From assembly GCA_023131975.1 (NCBI GenBank), contig JAGLYV010000119.1:1-36118 (forward strand): a DNA stretch of 36,118 nt, read 5' to 3'. Below are positions 8,469-16,154 of this stretch, piece by piece (the first letter of the stretch is position 1; each line of letters starts with the position of its first letter). The stretch comes from Candidatus Krumholzibacteriia bacterium. Its GTDB lineage: Bacteria > Krumholzibacteriota > Krumholzibacteriia > Krumholzibacteriales > Krumholzibacteriaceae. A program made the translations under genes and the position numbers. Below the pieces are notes generated by a model. It saw nothing but the letters and a program-made list of their open reading frames with translations. It made no database searches and was not told the origin of the DNA.

Positions 8469-9342
8469 TCTCCTGGTTATCTTCCTCCACCCGGACGGAT
8501 GCACCGCTCATAAGGCTGTCTAGAATATAGACAAGAGTCGTTTTCAGCTTCTGGCGGCTGGCTACAATATCTATCATACCATGATCGAGCAGGAACTCGG
8601 AGCGCTGGAAACCATCGGGAAGTTCCTCGCCCGTTGTCTCCTTTATGACCCTCGGTCCCGCGAAACCTATCATCGCTTTCGGTTCGGCGATTATTATATC
8701 ACCCTGAAACGCGAACGAGGCTGCTACTCCTCCCGTTGTGGGATTTGTGAGTATCGCGATGTACGGCAACCCGGCGCGCGATACGCTCGCGATCGCGGCA
8801 GAGGTCTTCGACATCTGCATGAGTGACAGGATCGATTCCTGCATCCTCGCCCCCCCTGAGGCTGTCACGATCACCAGGGGACGTCTCTCCTCGACCGCCT
8901 TCTTCGCCGCCCTGACGATCTTCTCGCCGACCACCGATCCCATACTTCCACCCATGAAGGAAAAATCCATGATGGCGAGGAGTACGGGGCGCCCGCCTAT
9001 TTCAGCTGTTCCAGTCATTATTGCGGAATTTCTGCCGGTCTTCTTGATGGCGGCCTTGACCCGGTCCTTGTATTTCTTGCTGTCCTTGAATTCGAGGGGA
9101 TCGCCGGAGACGAGCGCGGTATCCATCTCGGAGAAGGTAGAGGCATCGGCAAGGATGTCCAGGTAGGCCGGAGCATTTATCCTGAAATGAAAATCGCACT
9201 TTTTGCAGACAGAAAGCTGCCTGTCCAGTTCTTTACGGTAAAGTATCTCTCCGCATGAGGGACACTTCTCCCAGAGGCCGTCTGGAATGTCCTTTTTTCG
9301 CCAGGTCTTGATTCCCCGTTTGGCCCTGTTTAGCCAACTCAT
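8437..9342 (-). CDS. accD: Acetyl-CoA carboxylase carboxyltransferase beta subunit AccD
   Basis: The beta subunit of the carboxyltransferase that makes malonyl-CoA, the first step of fatty-acid synthesis, with AccA (not in this window). The 301-residue protein has the N-terminal four-cysteine zinc ribbon (CPSCG near residue 28, CKKC near 46), the start motif MSWLNRAKRGIKTWRKKDIPDGLW, and crotonase-fold segments (GGSMGSVVGEKI, TASGGARMQE, TNPTTGGVAASFA, GFAGPRVIKETTGEELPDGFQRSEFLLDHGMID). All are standard and length is normal. I choose ATG 9342 with GGGAG eight bases upstream. The reading frame extends further to a TTG, but no homologue has that extension. It overlaps folC downstream. Confidence 0.96.
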   Translation of the reverse strand: MSWLNRAKRGIKTWRKKDIPDGLWEKCPSCGEILYRKELDRQLSVCKKCDFHFRINAPAYLDILADASTFSEMDTALVSGDPLEFKDSKKYKDRVKAAIKKTGRNSAIMTGTAEIGGRPVLLAIMDFSFMGGSMGSVVGEKIVRAAKKAVEERRPLVIVTASGGARMQESILSLMQMSKTSAAIASVSRAGLPYIAILTNPTTGGVAASFAFQGDIIIAEPKAMIGFAGPRVIKETTGEELPDGFQRSEFLLDHGMIDIVASRQKLKTTLVYILDSLMSGASVRVEEDNQENDRKTISLIW

Positions 9343-9369
9343 ATCGCTCACTCCCGGAGTCAACCCGCA

Positions 9370-9393
9370 ACTGACGGTCCCGGCCCGGTCAGT
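9370..9393 (-). repeat. Imperfect inverted repeat in the accD leader
   Basis: Minus strand ACTGAC(C)GG ... CCGTCAGT, an eight-pair stem with one bulged base and a short GC-rich loop, lying 28 bases before the accD start codon and downstream of the proposed promoter. It could be an mRNA hairpin or an operator. No T-run follows, so it is not a terminator. Function unknown. Confidence 0.4.
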
Positions 9394-9416
9394 CCTCCCG
9401 GCCAGCCATCCTCTCC

Positions 9417-9444
9417 ATATTACATATCATCTGACTATTGTCAC
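9417..9444 (-). promoter_or_regulatory. Candidate promoter for accD-folC-ROK-lptD
   Basis: Minus strand GTGACA (9444-9439), 16-base spacer, TAATAT (9422-9417), in the 161-base gap between the phosphorylase gene and accD. The -35 matches five of six consensus bases, the -10 four of six. Just upstream is a perfect short palindrome TTAGATTCTAA (9445-9455), a possible operator half. I see no convincing terminator for the upstream gene in this gap. Confidence 0.45.
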
Positions 9445-9503
9445 TTAGAATCTAACATCTGGGCTGGAATGCATAAAGCCTTTTTTCAGTGATTCCGGCT
9501 GGT

Positions 9504-10331
9504 TCAGGGATCCATTCCCTTCAGGATGGCAAGAAGAGATTCCACGCTTTTCTTTCCTGCCCTGACGACCGAATCGTGCCCGGTCTCTGCGGCAGAGACA
9601 TTCACCGTATGGTTGGTGATCCATGTCAGGCAGGCCGCGTCCATCCTCGCTTCTACCGCTGCTATGAGTTCCGGAAGGGGGGACATCGTGGCAGCTGATG
9701 CTCCCAGCCTCTCGGCCATCACCGCTTCGGCAGCCGTCTCATAATTCGGGCCGGTCGCCCAGAAAAGGACCCCGTCTCTCAGTTCGACCCCAGCCCCCAC
9801 GGCGGCCAGCGCCACACGATCTCTCAATCTGGCTGATATCAGGCTGGTACGTCTGCCCCCACGACCCACCGACAATCCAGCCCCGACATATCCGGGAGTA
9901 CTATCCATTTCGTCCACGGACCATGCGCCCCTGTAAGGAAGAGAGATAATATCGGTGGGAAGAAGCCACGATGATACGGGGATAGAACGTTTCAGGCTGC
10001 CCGCCGCCTGGGTGAGTAATATACTCCGGCATCCGAGCCGGGCAGCGACACGCACGACAGCCCCGGATTCGGTCATATCGCCCGATTCGTAGAGATGGTT
10101 CCTCCCCGCGAATAGTATAGTGGATCTTCCGTAGAGATGGATATGACCAGGATGACCCTTGACTGAAGGAGAGTGAAGGCCTTCCACCCGGTCGAAAGGG
10201 ATCTGTCGGTCACGCGGGAGCCTGTCCGTGGCGGCGGAGAGCCCTGACCCGAGTACAACGGCAAAGCGAGGGTCGAATCCCTCTTCGCAAAAACGGACCC
10301 GTAGTTCTTCCGGCCGGATCCTGTCAGACAA
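9504..10331 (-). CDS. Purine nucleoside phosphorylase (PNP/MTAP family)
   Basis: A 275-residue member of the trimeric purine nucleoside / methylthioadenosine phosphorylase family, which splits purine nucleosides with phosphate in salvage. Motifs in order: VVLGSGLSAA (phosphate loop), VKGHPGHIHLYG, FAGRNHLYES (GRxHxYE), LTQAAGSL, FWATGPNYETAAE, MSPLPE and TNHTVNVSAAETGH. Several depart from the usual forms: LTNAAGG has Gln for Asn, and MSTVPE is MSPLPE. The purine-binding Asn of TNxAAG is kept (TNH). Fold assignment is firm, exact substrate is not. The start is TTG 10331 with GGAGA eight bases upstream, eight bases inside the rimI stop region, so it is coupled to rimI. Confidence 0.85.
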   Translation of the reverse strand: MSDRIRPEELRVRFCEEGFDPRFAVVLGSGLSAATDRLPRDRQIPFDRVEGLHSPSVKGHPGHIHLYGRSTILFAGRNHLYESGDMTESGAVVRVAARLGCRSILLTQAAGSLKRSIPVSSWLLPTDIISLPYRGAWSVDEMDSTPGYVGAGLSVGRGGRRTSLISARLRDRVALAAVGAGVELRDGVLFWATGPNYETAAEAVMAERLGASAATMSPLPELIAAVEARMDAACLTWITNHTVNVSAAETGHDSVVRAGKKSVESLLAILKGMDP

Positions 10332-10773
10332 TTTCTTTCTCCAGGATCAGGGCGTCCTCACCACTCTCACTGTAGTAGCCCTTTCTGACTCCTACCTGGC
10401 TGAACCCCTGTTTTTCGTAAAACTTCCGGGCCCTGAGGTTGCCATCTCTCACTTCCAGCAGGACCTTTACGCATCCCTGCCCCATGCTTATCTCAAGAAC
10501 CTCTTCCAGCAGAGCGTCCGCGATTCCTCCACCGCGACTGTCGGAATCGACTCCTATGCTCAGGATATGCGCTTCCTCGAAACCGAACCACGCGATGATG
10601 TACCCGGTTATTTTTCCATTCACCTCGTGTACGAGGCAGGCCGAGGCATCCTCCAGCCCGATCTGGCAGAGAAACATGTTCTCCGTCCATGGCACGGGAA
10701 AACATCTCGTCTCAAGTTCGAGTATCTCGGGGATATCTCCCTCTGTCATCTTCCTGATGGCCCCGCCGGTCAT
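10324..10773 (-). CDS. rimI: Ribosomal protein S18 alanine N-acetyltransferase RimI
   Basis: A GNAT-fold acetyltransferase (149 aa) that uses acetyl-CoA to modify the N-terminal alanine of ribosomal protein S18. It has the RimI entry IRKMTEGDIPEILELETRCFPVPWT, the beta-bulge region GYIIAWFGFEEAHILSIGVD, the acetyl-CoA pyrophosphate loop DSRGGGIADALLEEVL (RxxGx[GA]) and the C-terminal LEVRDGNLRARKFYEKQGFSQVGVRKGYY typical of RimI. Length is normal. Its ATG at 10773 overlaps the tsaB stop (ATGA). RimI next to tsaB/tsaE is a widespread arrangement, which supports the assignment. General GNATs look similar, so the specific substrate rests partly on context. Confidence 0.9.
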   Translation of the reverse strand: MTGGAIRKMTEGDIPEILELETRCFPVPWTENMFLCQIGLEDASACLVHEVNGKITGYIIAWFGFEEAHILSIGVDSDSRGGGIADALLEEVLEISMGQGCVKVLLEVRDGNLRARKFYEKQGFSQVGVRKGYYSESGEDALILEKEIV

Positions 10774-11504
10774 CCCTGCCCTCCCCCTTCCCTGAGCTTG
10801 CTGCCGGCCGGCAGTTTCGCGTCAGGAGGCCTGATATACATCGGTTCGATCGCGGCCAGATCCTCATACACGACTGGTTCCCTGCGCCTGGCGATCATGG
10901 CCGTGACAGCTGCCGACGGGTCTCCCGTGACAGGGTCGGCAATACAACTGCCCGCGGGCAGGACAGTCTCCAGTATCTCTCTGTAAGTCTCCGTACCGTT
11001 TCCGCACAATATCACACTGCCGGTCACCCCGCCTCCGGCGAGCGTCCCGGCCATATCTCCGGGGCGTATTGCCTGTGGGGGGATCACTTCTTCAGGGTAT
11101 CCGCCCGATGTATCGTACGCGCCAATATATATCTCGCTTCTTCTCGCGTCGAGAACGGGCACTACGATCTCTCTGCAGCAGGGAAATGATCCGGCGATCG
11201 ATTCGAGACTACCCACCAGGGCCACTGGACGTTTCCTGATCGAGGCCAGCGCCTTGATCGTGGCAAGCCCTATACGAAGGCCCGTAAAGCTTCCCGGCCC
11301 CGTGACTACAGCGAAAAGGTCGATCTCGTCGAGCCCCGGGCCAGCGGTCTTTACACATATGTCGACTGCGGGCATAAGGGTGGCCGAATGTGTATCGCTG
11401 GCGTCGAAAAGCAGTTCGCAGATCGTATGGGCACCTCTGACAATCGCCACACTACCTTTCAACCTGGAAGTATCCAGGGCCAGTATCAGTTTTTCATCAT
11501 TCAA
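10770..11504 (-). CDS. tsaB: tRNA t6A biosynthesis protein TsaB
   Basis: TsaB is the non-catalytic partner of TsaD in the complex that puts threonylcarbamoyl on A37 of ANN-decoding tRNAs. The 244-residue protein begins with the ASKHA phosphate motif LILALDTSRLKGSVAIV and carries the diagnostic AVVTGPGSFTGLRIGLATIKALA near residue 65. The later metal and nucleotide motifs of TsaD are absent, as expected for TsaB. PVLDARRSEIYIGAYD is another typical segment. The best start is TTG 11504 with a weak GGGG upstream. The nearby ATG is out of frame. It overlaps tsaE by eight bases and rimI by four. tsaD is not in the window. Confidence 0.93.
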   Translation of the reverse strand: MNDEKLILALDTSRLKGSVAIVRGAHTICELLFDASDTHSATLMPAVDICVKTAGPGLDEIDLFAVVTGPGSFTGLRIGLATIKALASIRKRPVALVGSLESIAGSFPCCREIVVPVLDARRSEIYIGAYDTSGGYPEEVIPPQAIRPGDMAGTLAGGGVTGSVILCGNGTETYREILETVLPAGSCIADPVTGDPSAAVTAMIARRREPVVYEDLAAIEPMYIRPPDAKLPAGSKLREGGGQG

Positions 11505-11988
11505 CCGGGGTACCCCACATTCTGTCCAGGAGACCCGAGGGCCCCTCGATCTCTATCTTCCGTTGCGATCCGGATGTTATCTCTATCCGCACCCGGACAT
11601 CGAATATATCTTCACCGCCGGGCAGCCTGTCTCCCCATTCGACCATCACGATATTTCTGCCATCGATGGCGTCGTAAAACCCTATCTTCTCGACTTCTTC
11701 GAGTTTCTCGAGCCTGTAGAGGTCAAAATGGAAAAACGGGATCTCCCCCCTGTATTCCTCGACCAGTATAAAGGTCGGGCTGAGTACTTCCGCGTCAATG
11801 CCCAACCCCCTGGCCACACCCTTCACAAAGCAGGTCTTACCGGCACCGAGCCCCCCCTCCAGAGAGACCACTGTCCCGCGGGGGACCGATCGGCCGAACG
11901 ACTCTCCAAGCGCGCGGGTACCTTTTTCATCCGCGGTCTCGAAGACGGCGGCAGACAAGTCACCTGTCGATCTTTCCAATCTTGCCAT
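11497..11988 (-). CDS. tsaE: tRNA t6A biosynthesis ATPase TsaE
   Basis: The small P-loop ATPase (163 aa) of the t6A machinery, needed to turn over the TsaD-TsaB complex. It has Walker A SLEGGLGAGKTCFVKGVARGLG near residue 42, the SPTFILVEEY segment that follows in all TsaE proteins, the HFDLYRL motif near residue 88, and the Walker-B-like VMVEWGDRLPG near 115. Length is normal. ATG 11988 has GGAG eight bases upstream and a gap of 49 bases from the PorX-like gene. The tight tsaE-tsaB-rimI order marks a single transcript. Confidence 0.95.
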   Translation of the reverse strand: MARLERSTGDLSAAVFETADEKGTRALGESFGRSVPRGTVVSLEGGLGAGKTCFVKGVARGLGIDAEVLSPTFILVEEYRGEIPFFHFDLYRLEKLEEVEKIGFYDAIDGRNIVMVEWGDRLPGGEDIFDVRVRIEITSGSQRKIEIEGPSGLLDRMWGTPVE

Positions 11989-12037
11989 ACCTTCTGCTCC
12001 GGTTCGATCACACTATCCGCGTTCCAGGACGCCGCCC

Positions 12038-13588
12038 CTATCTGGGAAGCAAGGTGATACAGGGGACTATGTTCTCCTCGAGAGATATCCCCCCATGCTG
12101 AAACGTTCCCTGGTACTGTCTTTCGTATTCATGAAAGCGGGTCGGGTATACAAAATAGTAGTTCTCTTTAGCGATGATATAATTCTTCGATGGAGACTCC
12201 GCGGGCAGCCTGTAGTCCAGGGGGTTGCGGATCATCAGGGTCTGCTTCGGATCACCATTGATATTCTCTCCGAACTTGTACCTGAGATTGCTCGATGTCT
12301 CCCTGTTACCGTGTACCAGGCTCGCCTTCTGACCGAGTACGGAACCATGGTCCGTGGTTATTACCGCGACGGCCTCATGCTTGGATATCTGTTTGAGGAT
12401 CTCGTACAGGGCGGAGTGGGTGAACCATGACCGCATCAACGACCGGAAGGCCCTTTCGTCCGGCGCGATCTCCTGAAGGATCTCGCTCTGGCTCCTGCCG
12501 TGAGCCAGGATATCAAGAAAATTGAATACCATTGCGACAAAATCTATATTTCTGTAACTGTTCACCTGTTTCTTGATCTCGTTGGCCTCTTCGGTCTCGT
12601 AGATCTTGATATACTTGTTCGAAAGATTTCCGAATCCGGACAGACGGAGCTGTTCCTGCATCAATTCCTGCTCGTACCTGTTCTTGCTGAACTCGTCCCG
12701 TGACCTCTCGAGCCAGTAATCGGGATATTTTTTCTGTATATCGAGAGGGTACAATCCCGAGAATATCGAGTTCCTCGCGTATGGAGTGGCAGTCGGCACG
12801 ATAGCGAAATAGCTGTCCCTCTGAATAGTAAAATACGGCGTGAGCAGATCCTCTATTGTCAGCCACTGATCCAGCCTCATGCAGTCGATGACGATAAAAT
12901 AGACTTTCTTTTTTTCCCTGAGATGTGGAAAGACAAACTGCCTGAAGACATCCGGGCTCATGTACGGCTTGTCGTCCGAATGGATCCAGTCGCGGTAGTT
13001 CTCTTCGAAATAGCTTCCGAACTCGAAATTGCATTTCTTCCTCAGATCCATATGGATCTGGTCCATACCAGTCGCGTTGAATTTGTCGAATTCTATGTCC
13101 CACTGGGAAAGATCGAAATGTATCTGGGTCCATTCTTTCCAGTCCGGACGGGAGGAGACCTTCTCGTCTATACGGCTGAATACATGAAGGTAGTCCTTGC
13201 TGACCGCGCCCTCCTGTATCTTGTGAGCCTCAAGCAATCGTTTGACCGCGGAGAATATCTGCAGGGGATTGATCGGCTTGAGAAGATAGTCGTCTATCTT
13301 CATACCGATCGCCTGTTCCATCAGGCCTTCCTCTTCGTTCTTGGTGATCATTATCACCGGTATACCCGCCACTATCTCCTTGATCTCCTGAAGGGTCTCG
13401 AGTCCGCTTTTGCCGGGCATCGTCTCGTCGAGCAGCACGAGGTCGAAGATTTCCCGGTTCAGGGCCTTGATCGCCTCGTCTCCACTGGAGACCCCCGTTA
13501 CCGAGTATCCCTTATCCTTGAGAAAAATCAGATGGGACCGAAGCATATCTATCTCATCGTCGACCCACAGTATTTTCTTTTCCTTCAA
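12038..13588 (-). CDS. porX: PorX-like response regulator with PglZ/alkaline-phosphatase-type effector domain
   Basis: In Bacteroidota PorX is a response regulator tied to type IX secretion, whose output is a zinc-dependent PglZ phosphatase-like domain rather than a DNA-binding domain. This 516-residue protein matches in architecture and length. Residues 1-120 are a CheY-like receiver (VDDE at 9-12, phospho-acceptor Asp54 in VLLDETMPG, Thr in MITKN, Lys in LLKP). Residues about 190-510 have alkaline-phosphatase superfamily signatures: FIVIDCMRLDQW, IVPTATPYARNSIFSGLYP (candidate nucleophile Thr), AVITTDHGSVLG and a late FQHGGISLEENIVP. The TTG 13588 start has GGGAAG/GAG upstream. It lies 21 bases after the histidine kinase gene, its likely sensor. 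No type IX secretion structural gene is in view, so the regulated process here is unknown. Confidence 0.85.
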   Translation of the reverse strand: MKEKKILWVDDEIDMLRSHLIFLKDKGYSVTGVSSGDEAIKALNREIFDLVLLDETMPGKSGLETLQEIKEIVAGIPVIMITKNEEEGLMEQAIGMKIDDYLLKPINPLQIFSAVKRLLEAHKIQEGAVSKDYLHVFSRIDEKVSSRPDWKEWTQIHFDLSQWDIEFDKFNATGMDQIHMDLRKKCNFEFGSYFEENYRDWIHSDDKPYMSPDVFRQFVFPHLREKKKVYFIVIDCMRLDQWLTIEDLLTPYFTIQRDSYFAIVPTATPYARNSIFSGLYPLDIQKKYPDYWLERSRDEFSKNRYEQELMQEQLRLSGFGNLSNKYIKIYETEEANEIKKQVNSYRNIDFVAMVFNFLDILAHGRSQSEILQEIAPDERAFRSLMRSWFTHSALYEILKQISKHEAVAVITTDHGSVLGQKASLVHGNRETSSNLRYKFGENINGDPKQTLMIRNPLDYRLPAESPSKNYIIAKENYYFVYPTRFHEYERQYQGTFQHGGISLEENIVPCITLLPR

Positions 13589-13609
13589 TTTCGTCTCACT
13601 TCCCTGCCG

Positions 13610-14848
13610 TCAGTCAACGGGAAAGGTCATCAGGAATTCAGTGCCCCTGTCAGGCTGAGTGTGGATGATCCTGATCGAACCGCCGTGGATCTCTTCCACG
13701 ATCCTTTTTACGAGAGCCAGACCCAGCCCCCATCCTCGCTTCTTCGTCGTGATCCCTGGATCGAACGCCCTTCTCCTCAGTCCGGCAGTCATACCTTTAC
13801 CATTATCAGAAAACCTGATCTCGATATGATTTTCGCTCGTGTTCATTACAGCCTTGATATGTATCTTTCCTTCCCTGCCAGCAATAGCGTCGAGAGAATT
13901 TTTTATAAGGTTCTCGAAGACCCAGCCAAGAAGGTCGGTGCTGCATCTGACAAGAGGCAACTCCTCTGCGTCCAGGTCGATGGTCGATTCGATCTTCAAT
14001 GAGGGACGTCTTCTTTCAAAATAGTCGACTGTCTCCCTGATGATGGCCACCATCTCCTGGTACTCAAGATCAGGCGCCGAGCCGATCTTTCCGAACCTCG
14101 ACGATATCCTGCTGAGCCTGTCCACATCGGCCTGAGCCTCGATCACCGCGCTCGACAGGCTTTCCGGCGCTCCTGCCTTGTCAGCCTGTTCCCTGATTAT
14201 GGCGAGCCAGCCCATTATCGAGGAAAGCGGGGTGCCCAGTTGATGGGCCGTCTCCTTTGCCATCCCCACCCAGATAGAACGTTGCTCGCCCTGCTTCATC
14301 GTCCTGAACCCGAGAAAACCGAACAGAAGAAAGATGACCAGTACGGCGAACTGGATGTACGGAGCATACGCAAGCTCTCTGGTCAGACGGGAATGACCGT
14401 AATGGATGATCAGGGAATATCCGGTCCCCTCGACGACGACCGGCCGGTTGATCCTGTCGAACTCCTTTGACATCCTGTATACGCTTTCCAGAACGGGGTC
14501 GTCAGGATGTTCCGGGTCGAAATCGATCCCCCGGGTATAGTCCTCGTCGCCTCCCATCTCTATCCCGATCCCGTTCCATATCAGGGGACGGCCCTCGGTG
14601 TCGGTGAGGATATAGGGAAGGTCGATCGCGGTCTGTATCTCCCTGAAGAAATCCTGGCGAACCTGATCCTCCGCCTCTTCCAGCGTGATCCCGACAAAAC
14701 GGGAAAACAGCTGGGTCGTACTTTCGGACTGCTCCTTCATCCTTTTGAGCAGGCTGTTGTTGTGCAGAATGGCCCCGGCCACGAATATCACCGTGCCGGC
14801 TATGAAATAGACCTTGAGAAGAAACGGAAGATTCCTGGGAATTCTCAT
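13610..14848 (-). CDS. Membrane sensor histidine kinase (likely partner of the PorX-like regulator)
   Basis: A 412-residue HisKA/HATPase kinase. TM1 is near residues 9-28 (LLKVYFIAGTVIFVAGAIL). About 150 residues of presumed periplasmic sensor region follow, with no recognised fold. TM2 (YIQFAVLVIFLLFGFLGF) is near 170-188. Next come the H-box AKETAHQLGTPLSSIMGWL, N-box FENLIKNSLDAIAG, G1 SDNGKGMTAG and G2 WGLGLALVKRIVEEIHGGSI. The AKETAHQLGTPLSS form of the H-box is common in Bacteroidota kinases. ATG 14848 is preceded by TTGAGG and starts seven bases after the serS stop; a TTG at 14866 has no ribosome site. Pairing with the downstream porX-like gene is inferred from adjacency. PorY itself is often encoded away from porX, so orthology to PorY is unproven. 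Confidence 0.9.
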   Translation of the reverse strand: MRIPRNLPFLLKVYFIAGTVIFVAGAILHNNSLLKRMKEQSESTTQLFSRFVGITLEEAEDQVRQDFFREIQTAIDLPYILTDTEGRPLIWNGIGIEMGGDEDYTRGIDFDPEHPDDPVLESVYRMSKEFDRINRPVVVEGTGYSLIIHYGHSRLTRELAYAPYIQFAVLVIFLLFGFLGFRTMKQGEQRSIWVGMAKETAHQLGTPLSSIMGWLAIIREQADKAGAPESLSSAVIEAQADVDRLSRISSRFGKIGSAPDLEYQEMVAIIRETVDYFERRRPSLKIESTIDLDAEELPLVRCSTDLLGWVFENLIKNSLDAIAGREGKIHIKAVMNTSENHIEIRFSDNGKGMTAGLRRRAFDPGITTKKRGWGLGLALVKRIVEEIHGGSIRIIHTQPDRGTEFLMTFPVD

Positions 14849-14855
14849 CTTATCA

Positions 14856-16127
14856 TCATGCCTCAAGATATTCGATACCGCCCATAAACGGTATCAGTGC
14901 GGAAGGTATCCGGACCTTGCCGGTCGGAGTCTGGTTCATCTCGAGTATCGTCGCGATGACCCTCGGCAGGGCGAGTCCGGAACCGTTCAGTGTATGTACG
15001 AATTCAGGTTTTGCTCTCTTTTCTCTCCTGAGCTTTATTCCCGCCCTCCTGGCCTGGAAATCCTCAAAATTGCTGCAGGAAGACACCTCGAGCCATTTCT
15101 CCACTCCGGGAGCCCACGTCTCTATATCGTAACATTTGGCAGCGGCAAAACTGAGGTCCCCCGTACAGAGCTCTATCACCCGATAGGGTATGTCGAGTAC
15201 TTCGAGGACCTCGCAGGCGTCGCCGAGAAGCACTTCGAGATCGCTGTAGGAATTCTCGGGCAGGGCGTACCTCACCATCTCTACCTTGTCGAACTGATGT
15301 ACCCTTGTCATCCCTCTTGTATCCTGTCCATAACTTCCCGCCTCTCTCCGGAAGCACGGAGTATAGGCGGTAAACTTCATCGGAAGCATGTCCCCTTCAA
15401 GAATAGTATCCCTGTACATATTCGTTACCGGTACTTCAGCGGTGGGGATGAGAAAAAAATCGTCCCTCTCACAGTGGTACATGTCATCCGCCATCTTGGG
15501 AAGCTGGCCCGTACCGACCATCGAAGCACGGTTGACCATGAAGGGTACCCAGAGTTCCTCGTACCCCTGCTTCCTGTGAATATCCAGGAAGAGATTGATC
15601 AGAGCCCTCGTAAGCAGTGCTCCGTCCCCCCGCATGACAACGAACCCGCGCCCCGAGACCTTTGCTCCGGCAGCAAGGTCGAGTATCCCCAGCTTTTCCC
15701 CTATTTCCCAGTGGGACAGCGGTTTTTCAGGCATCTCGGGGATCTCTCCCCAGCTTTTCACCACGGGGTTGTCTTCGGCCCCTTTTCCATACGGAACCGA
15801 TTCATGGGGAAGATTGGGCATGGCCAGGGCCAGGTTATCTATCTCTTCCGATATCGATTTAAGAGCCTCGTCCACTTCACGGATCCTGATAGACGTAGCC
15901 TTCATACCTGCTATGATCGGGGCCGCGTCCTTCTTTTCTTTTTTCAGTCTCGATATCTCATGTGATGCGTCATTTCTTTCAGCCTTGAGCTTTTCGGTCT
16001 CCTGAATAAGGTCGCGCATCTCTTCGTCTTTTGCCAGAAAAGCGTCCACGTCAAAATCGACGTGCTTACCCGCGATTCCCTTGCGGACCCTCTCCGGGTC
16101 CTTTCTTACCAGTTTTCTGTCAAGCAT
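14856..16127 (-). CDS. serS: Seryl-tRNA synthetase
   Basis: Class II aminoacyl-tRNA synthetase (423 aa) charging tRNA-Ser. It starts MLDRKLVRKDPERVRKGIAGK, has the long N-terminal helical hairpin that binds the tRNA variable arm (residues about 30-100), motif 1 around VPFMVNRASMVGTGQLPK, motif 2 FRREAGSYGQDTRGMTRVHQFDKVE near 265-290, the LEVSSCSNFEDFQARR serine-site segment, and motif 3 NGSGLALPRVIATILEMNQTPTGKVRIP near 385. Length is normal. The 27-base gap to the HemC-like gene has no room for a T-box, so no sign of tRNA-dependent control. It is linked to the histidine kinase gene downstream by seven bases, likely by read-through. Confidence 0.97.
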   Translation of the reverse strand: MLDRKLVRKDPERVRKGIAGKHVDFDVDAFLAKDEEMRDLIQETEKLKAERNDASHEISRLKKEKKDAAPIIAGMKATSIRIREVDEALKSISEEIDNLALAMPNLPHESVPYGKGAEDNPVVKSWGEIPEMPEKPLSHWEIGEKLGILDLAAGAKVSGRGFVVMRGDGALLTRALINLFLDIHRKQGYEELWVPFMVNRASMVGTGQLPKMADDMYHCERDDFFLIPTAEVPVTNMYRDTILEGDMLPMKFTAYTPCFRREAGSYGQDTRGMTRVHQFDKVEMVRYALPENSYSDLEVLLGDACEVLEVLDIPYRVIELCTGDLSFAAAKCYDIETWAPGVEKWLEVSSCSNFEDFQARRAGIKLRREKRAKPEFVHTLNGSGLALPRVIATILEMNQTPTGKVRIPSALIPFMGGIEYLEA

Positions 16128-16154
16128 CGGTCTCTTCCCGGTTAGATATCCTGA

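Noticed and set aside
12038-13588. PglZ-domain protein as part of a BREX phage-defence system
   Set aside because: The receiver domain and the length match PorX. No brxA, brxB, brxC, pglX or brxL gene is present nearby.
16128-16154. T-box riboswitch before serS
   Set aside because: The gap is only 27 bases, too short for a T-box leader.
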